Positions 1-10,114 are shown, numbered from the stretch's first letter. The stretch: 64,000 nucleotides of DNA from Halalkaliarchaeum sp. AArc-CO (GCF_024972735.1 NZ_CP087723.1:1054001-1118000); one strand, 5' to 3'. The notes: generated by a model from the letters alone, not told the origin. A program made the numbers and translations.

Positions 1-610
1 CGACGATCGGGCCAGTGGCGTCCGGACTGTCTGTCGTTTCCGAGTCGTCGTCCGGCCTGCCGAACAGGTAGTCACAGAGCCCCAGCGCCGGGCCGCCGGT
101 CCCCGCGCCGACGTCGAGCACTCGCAGGCTCCGGGGGAGCTGTCCGGGCTCTGCGAGCACCTCCAGTACGTACCCCATCACCGCGTAGTAGTCCGGGAGG
201 TGGTATATCGCGTAGCCGAACGCGGCGTCCTCGTCGTAGGTGACGTCGTTTCCGTGGAAGTAGTCGGCTTTCAGGCGGTCGATGGTCGTCCGGAGGCGAT
301 CGCCGGATTCTCCGGTGTGCCAGTTCGGGCCGTACTGGTCGACGAGCAACTCCTCGAGGGCGAACGCGTACGGCTCCGGGAACGACTCGGGATGCCACCC
401 TGCGGGCCGGACTGTCCCGCCGTCGACGGGAACGAACGTGCCGTCCGCGCGCTCGAACAGCCCCAGGTCGAACGCCTCCTCGCGGAGGATTCGCCTGACT
501 ACGCCTGGATGAGCGTTCCCCTCGAGGTAATCGACCAGCTCGTCCGGATCGATCGGACGGACGTGCCGGAGATACTTCGCGTTGTCCAAAACGGCGTCTC
601 TGTCGATCAT
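1..610 (-). CDS. Rsm22-like SAM-dependent methyltransferase (partial, cut by window edge)
   Basis: The reading frame starts at ATG 610-608 and runs off the left edge with no stop, so only about 203 N-terminal residues are visible. They show a HLPDYYAV segment and then a class I methyltransferase motif I (LRVLDVGAGTGGPALGL), which binds S-adenosylmethionine. The pairing of these two segments matches haloarchaeal proteins annotated as Rsm22-like ribosomal small-subunit methyltransferases. That family link is from memory of the motifs, and the substrate is inferred only. The start overlaps the tyrA stop by one base (TGATG), so the two genes are probably cotranscribed and translationally coupled. 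Confidence 0.7.
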   Translation of the reverse strand, partial: MIDRDAVLDNAKYLRHVRPIDPDELVDYLEGNAHPGVVRRILREEAFDLGLFERADGTFVPVDGGTVRPAGWHPESFPEPYAFALEELLVDQYGPNWHTGESGDRLRTTIDRLKADYFHGNDVTYDEDAAFGYAIYHLPDYYAVMGYVLEVLAEPGQLPRSLRVLDVGAGTGGPALGLCDYLFGRPDDDSETTDSPDATGPIV

Positions 611-1425
611 CACTCGTGTCTGTCTCTCCGGCGGTCGGTTCCAGCCTCGCGATACAGCTTCCGGAACGCCTCCCGATCTCCCCTCGCGTCGGCGATCCGT
701 CGGGCGGCCTCGGCGACCGATTCGGCCCCGTCGAACGAACGCTGGATGTCGGCGTACACGTCCGGCGATCCCTCGGTGACCGTCTCTACGAGCCCCTCGA
801 GCCGGCGGGACACCGGGGTGTGAAACTCCTCTCGGACGTCGGTATCGGCGGCGACGAGCCCGTACGCGAGGATGGCCGCGTGGGCGCTCGCCTGCACGGT
901 CTCCATCGCTGCGTCGTGTTCGGCTGCGGTCGTCTCGAACACCTCGTTTCCGCCCGCACGGATCGCTTTGCGAACGGCCGAAAGCAACGGTCCGTCTTCG
1001 CCGGGGGCGAACGCGACGCTACCGGGAGTCCGAGGCGGTGCAAAAAGCGGATGAAAGCTGCCGTACTCGCGGACGGACTTTTCGGGGTCGGCCGCCGCCG
1101 ACCGCATCGCGGCAAGCGGCTGTTCCATCGTTCCGGCGACGTCGAACAGGGCGCCGTCGACAGCCGGTGCCCACTCGACGATCGCCGGTTCGACAGCCGG
1201 GATCGGCACGGCGAGACAGACTGCGTCGAACTGTTCCTTCGACCCCGGTTCGGCGTCCGTCGAATACACCGCTGCCTCGCGGCTGGCGGCGGCGTCTTCG
1301 GCCACGTCCCGGTCGGCGTCCGCGAAAGTCACCGAAACGTCTCCGTCGAAGACGTCCGGGGACGCCGCGACAGCGTCGGCGATCCACCGACCCATCTCTC
1401 CCGCACCGACCACGAGCAGGCGCAT
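610..1425 (-). CDS. tyrA: Prephenate dehydrogenase (TyrA-type)
   Basis: Predicted to oxidise prephenate to 4-hydroxyphenylpyruvate with NAD(P)+ in tyrosine synthesis. The 271-residue protein opens with a Rossmann dinucleotide motif (VVGAGEMG, residues 5-12). It continues with a typical TyrA middle region, including a FDVAGTMEQ segment and a GSFHPLF segment that should line the active site. A longer in-frame extension reaches 1608, but the Rossmann strand normally sits at the very N-terminus, so MRLLVVG at 1425 is preferred; an ATG four codons earlier (1437) is also possible. The short haloarchaeal form lacks an obvious C-terminal ACT domain. It is followed directly by the methyltransferase gene with a one-base overlap. 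Confidence 0.85.
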   Translation of the reverse strand: MRLLVVGAGEMGRWIADAVAASPDVFDGDVSVTFADADRDVAEDAAASREAAVYSTDAEPGSKEQFDAVCLAVPIPAVEPAIVEWAPAVDGALFDVAGTMEQPLAAMRSAAADPEKSVREYGSFHPLFAPPRTPGSVAFAPGEDGPLLSAVRKAIRAGGNEVFETTAAEHDAAMETVQASAHAAILAYGLVAADTDVREEFHTPVSRRLEGLVETVTEGSPDVYADIQRSFDGAESVAEAARRIADARGDREAFRKLYREAGTDRRRDRHE

Positions 1426-1565
1426 CAGTTCACCCATGAGGCGGGGTTCGGTTAAGCGGTTCGGATACGCGTCTGCCCGACATCTGGACGGTGCCCCAGT
1501 AGCTCGGTTCGACGTGGCGAACCGCTCCGGAAAGTATTTGCATCGGCTCTCGGGAAATAAGGCCA

Positions 1566-3704
1566 ATGAAACCCGAGCGGACAGAGCGGATGACCGAGTG
1601 GGAGACACGACCGTTCGAGGGCGGCTACGACGGCCTGCGCTCGCTCGTCGATCGCGGCTTTTCCGGTGCGGTTACCGACGGTTCGGCGTGGGCGATTCTC
1701 GTCAACGGACGGATCGTGGGCGTCCACGGTGGCGACCTCTCTACGTTCGAGGAGGCCGACGGAACCGCCTACGAGGCGCCGGACCCATCACTCGCGCTGC
1801 TTTTCGCGATGCAGGAGAGCAGCGGAGAGTCCAGGGCACAGTATTACACCGAGGAGACGCCGATATCCACCGTCGACGAGACGCTCTCGGAGGGGGGATT
1901 CACCGGGTACGTCGAACTCTCCGAGAACGTGCTCTCGGGGGATTACTACGTCGTCTACTCCGGTGGAAAGTCGACCGGAGTCGCCTTCGTCGGAAACAAC
2001 GAAACCCTTTACACCGGCGAGGAGGCGTTCGAACGCGCCGACGACGAGGTGGGGATCTACGAGGTGTACGACGTCGATCTCGACATCGTCGAACTTCCGG
2101 AGCCGGCGGAGCAGGACGCGCCGACGGACGACGCGCCGCCGGGAGATTCTCGGACGGACGACGCGTCGGCGACCAGGGACGTAGCAACGGAAGGCGACCC
2201 GTCCGCCGGTGGAGACGAGCCGTCGGCCGGTACGGCGACCGACACGGAGCCGGTCGGTCGGGACGCAGATCCGGCGGTCGAACCCGACAAAACGGAATCC
2301 AGTGGAACCCAATCGGTCGAACAGACCGGCCCCGATCCGGAATCCACCCCAGCCGAGCGCGAAGAGGACGGCGAACAGGAGAGGGATGCAAACGGCGCCT
2401 CCGACGCCGGTTCCGACGAGTCGGTGGTTGATTCTTCCAACTCCGAATCGGGTGCGGCGAGAGCGGACGATGCCGATAGCGTCTTTTCGGAGGAAGCTGC
2501 CTGGCGTCAGGCACAGACGATTCCGGCGCTAGATCCCGAGGAAACCGCCCGGCTGCGGGATGAAACGAAGCCCGAACGGACCCCGACCAACCGTTCGAGT
2601 CGTCGCAACGCGATCGAACGCCGTTCGGGGCGCGACTCGTCCGAACGGGAGGCGGTCGAACCGTCCCGTGACACGGCGGGTCGGAGATCCGGCGGGGCTG
2701 CCGAGCCGGCGTCCAACACCACCGACGCCCCGGGAACCGACGACTCCACGGACGCACTAGCGAGCCGGATCGAGGAGCTCGAGGCCGCACTCCAGGAGGA
2801 ACGAAACAGGAAAGAAGCGCTCGAACAGCGGCGCGAAGAGGTCGCGGCCGAACGAGACCGGTTCCGAGAGCGGGCCTCAAAACTCGAGAGCCGAGTCGAG
2901 GAGCTGGAAAGCGAGATCGAACGGCTCCGTGAAGAGCTGTCGGCGACGCCCGGGGACGTCCCCGAGGTCGACAGGACGATGCTGCCCGATGAGGCGATCT
3001 CCGGAACCAACCTGTTCGTCCGGTACGAGTCGAAGGGCAAGCCGACCCTCGATGCGGTCCACGCCGGGGAAGCGACCCGGGAGGAACTGTCCGGGAACCT
3101 CAAGCTGGAGCATCACACCACCTTCGAGGACGACGGGCTCGTCGTCGAGGGGACCCCCTACCGCGAGTTCCTCCGGGACACCGTCGAGTACACGTTCTGT
3201 CGATGGGTCGTCGAACAGCTTCCGTTCGAGATCCGCGAGACGGCTAACGTCGACCGGCTCCGCGACCTGTACGACGCGATCCCCGAGATCGATCGCGTGG
3301 AGTTCGACGGCACGGTTGCCGTCTCGAGCACCGACGCGGACGGACAGCGGGAAAACGAGGCGTTCGAGTTCGACGTCGTGTTCCGGGACCGAATGGGCGA
3401 TCCGCTGTTCGTCGCGAACCTGAACGACTCCCGGGAGCCGACGACCCAGTCGATGGTCGACACGCTGGTGTCGGATGCCGTTACCGTCGCGGGAAAACAC
3501 GACGGGCTCGCGTCTGCGCTGTCGGTTACTGCGAGTTTCTTCGAACCGGGGGCGCTCGACGCCGTGGCGGACGCGACCGGCGGCGGGCTGCTCAGTCGAA
3601 GCAAGCGGGCGAGTTTCGTGAAGCTCTCCCGGAAAAACGGCTTCCACCTCTGTCTGGTCGAAACCCGCGAGGGGGGGTTCCACCTCAACGTGCCGGAGCT
3701 TTGA
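1566..3704 (+). CDS. Haloarchaeal coiled-coil protein with acidic linker (DUF7527-like)
   Basis: A 712-residue acidic protein with three parts. Residues 1-180 are a compact conserved-looking domain rich in Gly and aromatic residues. Residues 180-395 are a low-complexity Asp/Glu/Ser/Thr-rich linker. Residues 397-458 are a strong coiled coil with heptads of Glu, Arg and Leu, followed by a folded C-terminal domain to residue 712. The arrangement matches a haloarchaea-specific family carried in databases as a domain of unknown function; I recall DUF7527, but this is not verified. There is no signal peptide or membrane segment, so it is probably cytoplasmic. A TATA-like aagtattt at 1532-1539 fits the ATG at 1566. 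No reaction can be assigned. Confidence 0.7.
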   Translation: MKPERTERMTEWETRPFEGGYDGLRSLVDRGFSGAVTDGSAWAILVNGRIVGVHGGDLSTFEEADGTAYEAPDPSLALLFAMQESSGESRAQYYTEETPISTVDETLSEGGFTGYVELSENVLSGDYYVVYSGGKSTGVAFVGNNETLYTGEEAFERADDEVGIYEVYDVDLDIVELPEPAEQDAPTDDAPPGDSRTDDASATRDVATEGDPSAGGDEPSAGTATDTEPVGRDADPAVEPDKTESSGTQSVEQTGPDPESTPAEREEDGEQERDANGASDAGSDESVVDSSNSESGAARADDADSVFSEEAAWRQAQTIPALDPEETARLRDETKPERTPTNRSSRRNAIERRSGRDSSEREAVEPSRDTAGRRSGGAAEPASNTTDAPGTDDSTDALASRIEELEAALQEERNRKEALEQRREEVAAERDRFRERASKLESRVEELESEIERLREELSATPGDVPEVDRTMLPDEAISGTNLFVRYESKGKPTLDAVHAGEATREELSGNLKLEHHTTFEDDGLVVEGTPYREFLRDTVEYTFCRWVVEQLPFEIRETANVDRLRDLYDAIPEIDRVEFDGTVAVSSTDADGQRENEAFEFDVVFRDRMGDPLFVANLNDSREPTTQSMVDTLVSDAVTVAGKHDGLASALSVTASFFEPGALDAVADATGGGLLSRSKRASFVKLSRKNGFHLCLVETREGGFHLNVPEL

Positions 3705-3740
3705 ACCGGGCCGGAAGACTCGAATCGGGCCGGAAGACTC
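3703..3740 (+). repeat. Two 19-base tandem copies at a convergent gene end
   Basis: The units 3703-3721 and 3722-3740 differ at one base (gaaccggg versus gaatcggg, both continuing ccggaagactc). The first unit overlaps the stop codon of the coiled-coil protein gene. The repeat fills most of the 49-base convergent spacer before idsA. It is probably a slippage duplication. Confidence 0.8.
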
Positions 3741-3753
3741 CCCCGGACCGGTC

Positions 3754-4845
3754 TCAGTATCCGCGGGTGATGAGGTAGTCTGCCAGCTCCTCGAGGAGCC
3801 GGCGCGCGTCGTTGTCCGGAAGTACCGAGAGGTGATCTTTGCTCCGCTCGGTGAGATCCCGGGCCTTCTCTCGCGCCCAGTCGATGCTTCCAGCCCCCTC
3901 GAGAGCCTGGACGGCCTCGTCGATCTCCGATTCCGTCACCGCGTCCACGTCGTTCGTCTCGATCAGATCGTCGACGTCGATTCCCTGTTGGCGGGCGTGG
4001 AGCGTAATGAGTGTCTCCTTGTTCTCGACGAGGTCGGACCCCCGCTGTTTGCCGAGCTTCTCGCTGGGAACGGTGAGATCCAGGACGTCATCCTGGATCT
4101 GGAAGGCGCGCCCCGAGTCGATTCCGTACCGGTATAGCGCCTCGGAGACATCCGAGTCCGCGCCGAAAAGCACCGCCGGCGCCGACGCGGCGGCCCCGTA
4201 CAGCACCGCCGTCTTGAGCTCCACCATCTCGAGATACTCGTCGGGAAGGATGTCGGTTCTCGTCTCGAAGGCGACGTCCAGCGCCTGCCCCTCACAGATT
4301 TTCGTGCAGGTGGTCGCGAGCAGGCGCATCGTCTCCAGCCCGTTGTTCGGCGTCGCCCCGGTGTCGGTCATCAGCTCGAACGCCTTCGAGTAGAGAGTAT
4401 CGCCCGCGAGGATCGCCGTCGAGGTGTCGTACTGCTTGTGTACCGCCGGAACGCCCCGCCTGAGATCGTCGTCGTCCATGATGTCGTCGTGGATCAGCGT
4501 GAACGACTGGATGATCTCGATCGCGACGGCCGCACGGAGGACGTCGACCCGGTCGGCACCGTCCGCAGCCACTCCCTGGATTGCGCTCGGACCCGCACGG
4601 TCGGAACTGGGGACCGGGAACGACCGGTATTCCCGTGAGAACGGCTCCACGTCGGACAGTGACTCCGCTGCAAGCAGCGTCACTGTCGGACGGAGGCGTT
4701 TTCCTCCCGCCTCGAGGATGTATCGGGACGCCTCGTAGAGCCGTTCGGGCTTTCCGATCGGCAGCTCCTCGTCGATCGACCCGTTCACTAGCTCGCGTCG
4801 CTTTCGGATCGCTTCCAGAACGCGTTCCTCGGCGGTCTGTGTCAT
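3754..4845 (-). CDS. idsA: Geranylgeranyl diphosphate synthase (polyprenyl synthetase)
   Basis: Predicted to condense isopentenyl diphosphate with allylic diphosphates to give geranylgeranyl diphosphate, the precursor of archaeal ether lipids and carotenoids. The 363 residues carry GGKRLRP near the N-terminus and the first aspartate-rich motif ([13 protein letters not shown]). They also carry the lysine-containing middle region and the second aspartate-rich motif ([10 protein letters not shown]). These are the Mg2+-diphosphate binding sites of trans-prenyltransferases. The start overlaps the RNase J stop by four bases (ATGA), an RNase J - prenyl synthase arrangement seen in other haloarchaea. 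Product chain length (C20 rather than C25) cannot be decided from sequence alone. Confidence 0.92.
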   Translation of the reverse strand: MTQTAEERVLEAIRKRRELVNGSIDEELPIGKPERLYEASRYILEAGGKRLRPTVTLLAAESLSDVEPFSREYRSFPVPSSDRAGPSAIQGVAADGADRVDVLRAAVAIEIIQSFTLIHDDIMDDDDLRRGVPAVHKQYDTSTAILAGDTLYSKAFELMTDTGATPNNGLETMRLLATTCTKICEGQALDVAFETRTDILPDEYLEMVELKTAVLYGAAASAPAVLFGADSDVSEALYRYGIDSGRAFQIQDDVLDLTVPSEKLGKQRGSDLVENKETLITLHARQQGIDVDDLIETNDVDAVTESEIDEAVQALEGAGSIDWAREKARDLTERSKDHLSVLPDNDARRLLEELADYLITRGY

Positions 4846-6188
4846 TCCACCAGTGTGATCATGTTCCCGTTTCTGGTCACGTGCAGGTCACGACCGACCG
4901 CGTACCCCTGTGACTCCGCCAGGTCCACGTAGGGTGCAAAACCCTGGAGGTCCTGGTGAGCGGGGATGACCTGCTGGGGCTGCAGGGCGTCGAGCATCTG
5001 GTAGTGGCCCTCCTCTCGAAGGTGCCCGGAGACGTGGATGTCGTCGTAGATCCGGGCGCCCTGCATCTTCAGCAGGCGTTCGGCCTGGTACCGCTGCCCT
5101 TCGTTCGTCGGTTCCGGGATCACCCGAGCCGAGAAGATGACCTTGTCGCCGTCGTCCAGTTCGTAGGGCGTCTCGCCCCGGGCCATCCGGGTGAGCATCG
5201 CACGCGGTTCGCCCTGGTGGCCGGTTACGACGGGCAGGAAGTCCTCCTTGCCCTCCTTCATGATCCGCTTGAACGTCCGGTCGACGCTCTTGCGGTGGCC
5301 GTACATCCCGAGGTCGCCCGGGAATTCGACGAAGTCGAGCCGTTCTGCGGTCCCGGAGTACTTTTCCATCGACCGACCGAGCAGAACCGGCTTGCGACCG
5401 ATCTCCTCGGCGAACTCCACGAGCGACTTCACCCGGGCAATGTGGCTCGAGAACGTCGTCGCCACGATGCCGCCGTCGTAGTCCTTGATGGACTGGAGCG
5501 TGTCACGCAGGTGGGTCCGGGCGACCGACTCGCTCGCAGTCCGCCCCTTCTGTCCGGCGTTCGTGCAGTCTTCGATGTAGCAGAGCACGCCGTTGTCCTC
5601 CCGGCCGATCTCGCGGAACCGCTCCATGTCGATCGGGTCGCCGATCACTGGCGAATGGTCGATACGCTTGTCGAGCCCGTAGACGATCGAGCCCTCCGGC
5701 GTGTGGAGCACCGGGTTGATCGCGTCGATAACCGAGTGGGTGACGTTGACGAACTCGAGTTCGCACTCCGAGCCGATCGACATCGTCCCGCCGGCGTCCA
5801 TCTTCACCAGGTCGTTGTCGACGCTGAACTTGCTTTCCCCTTTGACCTGTTGTTTCACCAGTTCGATCGTGAACGGGGTCGCGACCACCGGCGCGTTGTA
5901 CCGGTGGGCCAGCTTCGAGATAGCGCCGATGTGATCGAGGTGGCCGTGCGTGGGAACGATCGCCTTCACGTCCCCCTCGAGATCGGACATCACCCGGTCG
6001 TCCGGGATTGCGCCCATGTCGATCAGATCGAGGCTGTGCATCTGCTCTGTCTCCACGTTGTCGTGGATCAGAACCTGCGAGAGGTTCAGGCCCATGTCGA
6101 AGACGACGACGTCCTCGCCTGCACGGACCGCCGTCATCTGGCGCCCGACCTCTTCGTATCCGCCGATTGTTGCGATTTCGATTTCCAT
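4842..6188 (-). CDS. rnj: Ribonuclease J, archaeal beta-CASP family
   Basis: A metallo-beta-lactamase/beta-CASP ribonuclease acting in 5'-3' exonucleolytic RNA decay. The 448-residue length is normal for archaeal RNase J. The zinc motif [10 protein letters not shown] (motif 2) is present, with a later THS and [10 protein letters not shown] segment. Near the end [11 protein letters not shown] and IPAHQD supply the beta-CASP histidines. The frame is open upstream to 6386, but [15 protein letters not shown] at 6188 is the conserved start and is preceded by ggagg at good spacing. The 234-base stretch 6189-6422 upstream shows no other gene. It is cotranscribed with idsA through a 4-base overlap. 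Confidence 0.93.
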   Translation of the reverse strand: MEIEIATIGGYEEVGRQMTAVRAGEDVVVFDMGLNLSQVLIHDNVETEQMHSLDLIDMGAIPDDRVMSDLEGDVKAIVPTHGHLDHIGAISKLAHRYNAPVVATPFTIELVKQQVKGESKFSVDNDLVKMDAGGTMSIGSECELEFVNVTHSVIDAINPVLHTPEGSIVYGLDKRIDHSPVIGDPIDMERFREIGREDNGVLCYIEDCTNAGQKGRTASESVARTHLRDTLQSIKDYDGGIVATTFSSHIARVKSLVEFAEEIGRKPVLLGRSMEKYSGTAERLDFVEFPGDLGMYGHRKSVDRTFKRIMKEGKEDFLPVVTGHQGEPRAMLTRMARGETPYELDDGDKVIFSARVIPEPTNEGQRYQAERLLKMQGARIYDDIHVSGHLREEGHYQMLDALQPQQVIPAHQDLQGFAPYVDLAESQGYAVGRDLHVTRNGNMITLVE

Positions 6189-6422
6189 AGTTTCCTCCAA
6201 TGTCGTACCCGCTGTGGGGGCAACGGCCCCGGCGCGTTCCAACACGTCGGTCGCTGGTCCCCGCTCTGGTCCGACGACGTCGTCGACCTCGCCGGCCAGT
6301 GTCCCGCGGGAGTCGGTATGGGAACCATAACTCGCAGGTGATAAAAAGGCGTGGATTCGTGTTTCCGTCGACAGGTAGGTGAACACCTGTGGTATTCGCG
6401 GACTGGAGAGTTCGATCGGTGA

Positions 6423-7988
6423 CTACTCCAACAGCGACGTTCCAGTCATCGCCGCAGGCCGGTCAAGGCCGGCAAGTTCGAGAATCGTCGGCGCCACGTC
6501 ACACAGTGAGCCGCCCTCCCGGACGCGTCTGCCGCCTGCCCGATCTACAGAGAGCGAGCCGTTCCCCGTTGCGGTCGGCGACAGATACACGAACGGTACA
6601 GGATTGCTGGTGTGTGCGGTGTGGGGATCGGCCGGCGTTCCCATGTCGTCTGCGTTCCCGTGGTCGGCGGTGACGATCGCGTGCCCGCCCGCCGCGTCGA
6701 TCGCCGGAAGGAGGCGTCCCAACCCGTCGTCGACGGCTTCGACGGCCCGGACGGCCGCCTCGAAGTCACCAGTGTGGCCGACCATGTCGGGATTCGCGTA
6801 GTTGAGCACAACCAGGTCCGGATCGTCCGTCTCGATCACCTCGATCGCCTCGTCGGTCACTTCGGCGGCCGACATCTCCGGCTGCGAGTCGTAGGTGGGG
6901 ACGTCTGGGCTTTCAATTATCCGGCGGATCTCGCCGTCGAACTCGACCTCCCGCCCGCCGTTGAGAAAGTACGTCACGTGGGCGTACTTCTCGGACTCGG
7001 CGATCCGTAACTGGGTGCGGCCCGCGTTCGCGAACACCTCCCCGAGGGTCTCTGTCGGCTCCTCGGGCGGGAACGCCACCGGGAACTCGAAGGTGCGATC
7101 GTACTCCGTCATCGTCACGACCGTCGTCTCCGGCGGTTCCGTCTCGAATGGCCAGTCCGGTCGCGTGTCCGAGAGCATCCGGACGAGTTGTCGAGCCCTG
7201 TCTCCCCGGAAGTTGACGAAGACGACCGCGTCGCCGTCCGCGAGCTGCCAGTCTCCCGTTCGGTGATCCGGAGCCCCGGGACGGACGAGGGTCGGCTCGA
7301 CGAACTCGTCTGTGTCTCCCCGGTCGTAGGAGGCCTCCACCGCCTCGACCGCCGAAGCTGCCTCGTGATCTGCTGTTCGGTTGACAATCGCGTCGTAGGC
7401 ACGTTTCGTTCGGTCCCAGTTCTCGTCGCGGTCCATCGCGTAGTAGCGCCCCGAGACTGTGGCGACGTGGCCGGTCTCGGCGTCCTCGATCGTCGATTCG
7501 AGTTTCGACAGGTACTGTGCACCCCCCTTGGGGTCGGTGTCGCGTCCGTCGGTAAACGCGTGGGTGACGGCGGGAACGTCAGCGTCTGCACAGAGGTCGA
7601 CGAGCGCTTCGAAGTGCCGGAGATCCGAGTGGACGCCGCCGTCCGAAACGAGCCCCATCAGGTGGACCGACCCGTCATTCTCGTCGGCTGCCGAGAGGGC
7701 AGCCCGGATCGCCTCGTTCTCGCGGAAGCTTCCGTCGTCGATCGCGTCGTTGATCCGGGTGTACGCCTGTTTCACCACCCGTCCGGCGCCGATGTTGAGG
7801 TGTCCCACCTCGCTGTTTCCCATCTGTCCGTCGGGGAGGCCGACCCGACGTCCCGACACCTCCAGTGTGCCGTACGCCCCGGTGTCGGCGCAGGCGTCGA
7901 AGGTCGGCGTGTCGGCCGCCTTCACGGCGTCGAGCCGGTCGTGATCGCCCAGCCCCCAGCCGTCGAGAATCACGAGCGCAACGTCCAT
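6423..7988 (-). CDS. gpmI: 2,3-bisphosphoglycerate-independent phosphoglycerate mutase
   Basis: Interconverts 3- and 2-phosphoglycerate in glycolysis and gluconeogenesis. The 521 residues fit the bacterial-type iPGM of the alkaline phosphatase superfamily. ALVILDGWGLG at the N-terminus supplies the first metal aspartate. GQMGNSEVGH contains the phospho-acceptor serine (residue 59). TADHGNADDM near residue 455 supplies Mn2+ ligands. The gene is divergent from the XPB helicase gene with 111 bases between starts. A TATA-like box on the minus strand (8016-8007) lies about 24 bases before the ATG and implies a leaderless or very short-leader transcript. Confidence 0.95.
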   Translation of the reverse strand: MDVALVILDGWGLGDHDRLDAVKAADTPTFDACADTGAYGTLEVSGRRVGLPDGQMGNSEVGHLNIGAGRVVKQAYTRINDAIDDGSFRENEAIRAALSAADENDGSVHLMGLVSDGGVHSDLRHFEALVDLCADADVPAVTHAFTDGRDTDPKGGAQYLSKLESTIEDAETGHVATVSGRYYAMDRDENWDRTKRAYDAIVNRTADHEAASAVEAVEASYDRGDTDEFVEPTLVRPGAPDHRTGDWQLADGDAVVFVNFRGDRARQLVRMLSDTRPDWPFETEPPETTVVTMTEYDRTFEFPVAFPPEEPTETLGEVFANAGRTQLRIAESEKYAHVTYFLNGGREVEFDGEIRRIIESPDVPTYDSQPEMSAAEVTDEAIEVIETDDPDLVVLNYANPDMVGHTGDFEAAVRAVEAVDDGLGRLLPAIDAAGGHAIVTADHGNADDMGTPADPHTAHTSNPVPFVYLSPTATGNGSLSVDRAGGRRVREGGSLCDVAPTILELAGLDRPAAMTGTSLLE

Positions 7989-8006
7989 GTCTCCCCCGTA
8001 GGGGGG

Positions 8007-8016
8007 ATATTTTAAG
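8007..8016 (-). promoter_or_regulatory. TATA-like box for gpmI
   Basis: Read on the minus strand this is cttaaaatat, about 24 bases before the gpmI ATG. That is the spacing expected for a haloarchaeal leaderless transcript. Confidence 0.6.
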
Positions 8017-8099
8017 TAGCGTTCGCTCTCGGCTGTGGTTCAGCCCCGGTGTGGCCGCCGGTCGCAACCCGTATCCCGCTCGGCCCCATACGGCCGCCG

Positions 8100-10025
8100 A
8101 TGACCGACGGAGGCGACCCGGCCGCCGAAGGGAACGCCCCCGACAGCGACGCTGACGGGAACGCCCCCGACAGCGACGCCGACGGGAACGCCCCCGACAC
8201 CGATACCGAGGCTGAGGACACACCACTCCAGCTCTCTCGGTTCCTCGACGTCGTCGAGCGCGAAGAGCGTCCCGTAGTGACCGCCCAGCGGGCCGCCCGC
8301 CGACTGGACTGCACCCAGGCACAGGCCCGGGACGCGCTGGACGACCTTGCAACGCGGGGAGAGATCGAACGGGTCGACGTCGAGACCGATCCGGTGGTTT
8401 ACTACCCCACGGAGTGGCGCAAGCTGGCGCGCCGGGAGCGGGTTGTCGTCTTTCCGACACGGAGGGAGATCGTCGTCGATCAGCCCACCCAGTACACCCG
8501 GGCGCAACTGTCGCAGTTCGCCCATCTCGTGGACACGACCGGAACCGAGCCTGGAACCCGCGGCTATCTGTACCGCGTTCGACCCGAGGACGTCTGGGTC
8601 GCGCCGTTCGAGGAGTTCGAACAACTGCTGTCGACGGTCCGATCCGTGCTCCCGCGGCGCTATTCTCACCTCGAAGCGTGGATGAACGACCAGTGGCAAC
8701 GGGCCCACCAGTTCCGGCTGTACACCCACGAGGACGGGTACGTCGTGCTCGAGGCCGCCTCCGAGAGTCTGATGGGCAACGTCGCCACGGAGAAACTCGA
8801 CGAGGATACGATCCGGGCGCCGATTTCCGACACAGAAGCGTGGGTCAACGCCGACCGGATCGCCGGAATCAAGCGGACGCTGTACGACGCCGGCTACCCG
8901 GTGGTCGACGACCGCAAACTGGAGACCGGCGACGGGCTGGACGTCGAACTCACCACTGACCTGCGCGAGTACCAGCACTCGTGGGTCGAGTCGTTCCTCG
9001 AAAAACGGGCAGGGGTGTTCGTCGGCCCGCCCGGCAGCGGGAAAACCGTCGCCGCGATCGCGACGATCACGGCAGTCGAGGGGGAGACGTTAATCCTGGT
9101 CCCCTCCCGCGAACTCGCCGAACAGTGGCGGGAGGAGCTACTGGCACACACGGATCTCTCGCGCGAACAGATCGGCGCGTACCACGGCGGCGAAAAGCGG
9201 ATCCGACCGATCACGATCGCGACCTACCAGACCGCCGGAATGGACAGACATCGCCAACTGTTCGACTCCCGCAAGTGGGGATTGATCGTCTACGACGAAG
9301 TGCACCACGTCCCCAGCGACGTCTACCGCCGCAGCGCGGACCTCCAGGCGGTCCACCGGCTCGGGCTCTCGGCGACCCCGGTCCGGGAGGACGATAGCGA
9401 GGCGGAGATTTTCACGCTGATCGGGCCGCCGATCGGCACCGACTGGGACGCGCTGTTCGAGGCAGGGTTCGTCCAGGAGCCCGAACTCGAGATCCGGTAC
9501 GTCCCGTGGCGCGAGGACACCGCGCGAAACGAGTACACGAGCGCTGACGGCCGGGAGCGGTACCGGCTCGCCGCGCAAAACCCTGCCAAACTGGCCGAAG
9601 TCGAGTACTTGCTCGCCAGACACGACGACCGGAAGGCGCTCGTGTTCGTCGACTACCTCGAGCAGGGCGAGCGGATCGCCGAAGCGCTGTCGGTGCCGTT
9701 CGTCAGCGGCGACACGCCGCATTACCGGCGCGAGCAACTGTTCTCGCAGTTCCGCGAAGGGGAGCGACGGACGCTCGTCGTCTCCCGGATCGCCGACGAG
9801 GGGATCGACCTGCCGGACGCCGAGGTGGCGATCGTGGCGTCGGGGCTGGGCGGGTCCCGCAGACAGGGGGCCCAGCGGGCGGGCCGGACGATGCGCCCGG
9901 CCGGCTCGGCGCTCGTGTTCGTCCTCGCCACCCGGGGGACCCGCGAGGAGGAGTTCGCCAGGCGGCAGCTCCGCCACCTGGCGGGCAAGGGGATCCGCGT
10001 GCGAGAGACGAACGTGAGCGGCTGA
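8100..10025 (+). CDS. XPB/Rad25-family DNA helicase (superfamily 2)
   Basis: A 3'-5' DNA helicase or translocase of the XPB type, likely in DNA repair. Residues 1-40 are an acidic tail containing a tandem repeat. A winged-helix-like and damage-recognition-like region follows to about residue 280. The helicase core then has Walker A GPPGSGKT, DEVH box VYDEVHHVP, motif III GLSATP and motif VI QRAGRTMRP. The R-E-D triad typical of XPB sits just after motif III (ATPVRED). ATG 8100 is chosen over the longer frame from 8049 because the latter adds only atypical residues. The MutS-like ATPase gene follows after 89 bases. No Bax1-type nuclease partner gene is adjacent. Confidence 0.9.
   Translation: MTDGGDPAAEGNAPDSDADGNAPDSDADGNAPDTDTEAEDTPLQLSRFLDVVEREERPVVTAQRAARRLDCTQAQARDALDDLATRGEIERVDVETDPVVYYPTEWRKLARRERVVVFPTRREIVVDQPTQYTRAQLSQFAHLVDTTGTEPGTRGYLYRVRPEDVWVAPFEEFEQLLSTVRSVLPRRYSHLEAWMNDQWQRAHQFRLYTHEDGYVVLEAASESLMGNVATEKLDEDTIRAPISDTEAWVNADRIAGIKRTLYDAGYPVVDDRKLETGDGLDVELTTDLREYQHSWVESFLEKRAGVFVGPPGSGKTVAAIATITAVEGETLILVPSRELAEQWREELLAHTDLSREQIGAYHGGEKRIRPITIATYQTAGMDRHRQLFDSRKWGLIVYDEVHHVPSDVYRRSADLQAVHRLGLSATPVREDDSEAEIFTLIGPPIGTDWDALFEAGFVQEPELEIRYVPWREDTARNEYTSADGRERYRLAAQNPAKLAEVEYLLARHDDRKALVFVDYLEQGERIAEALSVPFVSGDTPHYRREQLFSQFREGERRTLVVSRIADEGIDLPDAEVAIVASGLGGSRRQGAQRAGRTMRPAGSALVFVLATRGTREEEFARRQLRHLAGKGIRVRETNVSG
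8130..8210 (+). repeat. Three 27-base tandem repeats encoding an acidic tail
   Basis: Units at 8130-8156, 8157-8183 and 8184-8210 each encode a nine-residue GNAPDSDAD-like unit. The first two differ by one base and the third has diverged further. They lie in the N-terminal tail of the XPB helicase, where unit number could vary between strains. Confidence 0.85.
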
Positions 10026-10082
10026 GTACCACCTGTGCGGCTGAGCAACGTGACCCGACGGGCACGCGACGGGACAACCGAT

Positions 10083-10090
10083 CTTATAAG
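10083..10090 (+). promoter_or_regulatory. TATA-like box for the MutS-family gene
   Basis: The sequence cttataag lies 25 bases before ATG 10115, so the gene probably has its own leaderless transcript in addition to any readthrough from the helicase gene. Confidence 0.65.
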
Positions 10091-10114
10091 GGGAAACCGC
10101 TCCTCGCCCCGGAC

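Noticed and set aside
4956-6341. 461-codon plus-strand open frame opposite RNase J
   Set aside because: High GC keeps antisense frames open. The opposite strand encodes a clear RNase J with its catalytic motifs, and the antisense product is rich in Arg, Val and His with no family signature.
6189-6386. N-terminal extension of RNase J by 66 residues
   Set aside because: The conserved RNase J start and a ribosome site (ggagg) are at 6188. The extension is unlike the family and has no ribosome site.
7991-8006. Hairpin ccccc-gta-ggggg before gpmI, as a ribosome-site-hiding structure
   Set aside because: The TATA-like box at 8016-8007 places the transcript start at or after the hairpin, so it would not be in the RNA.
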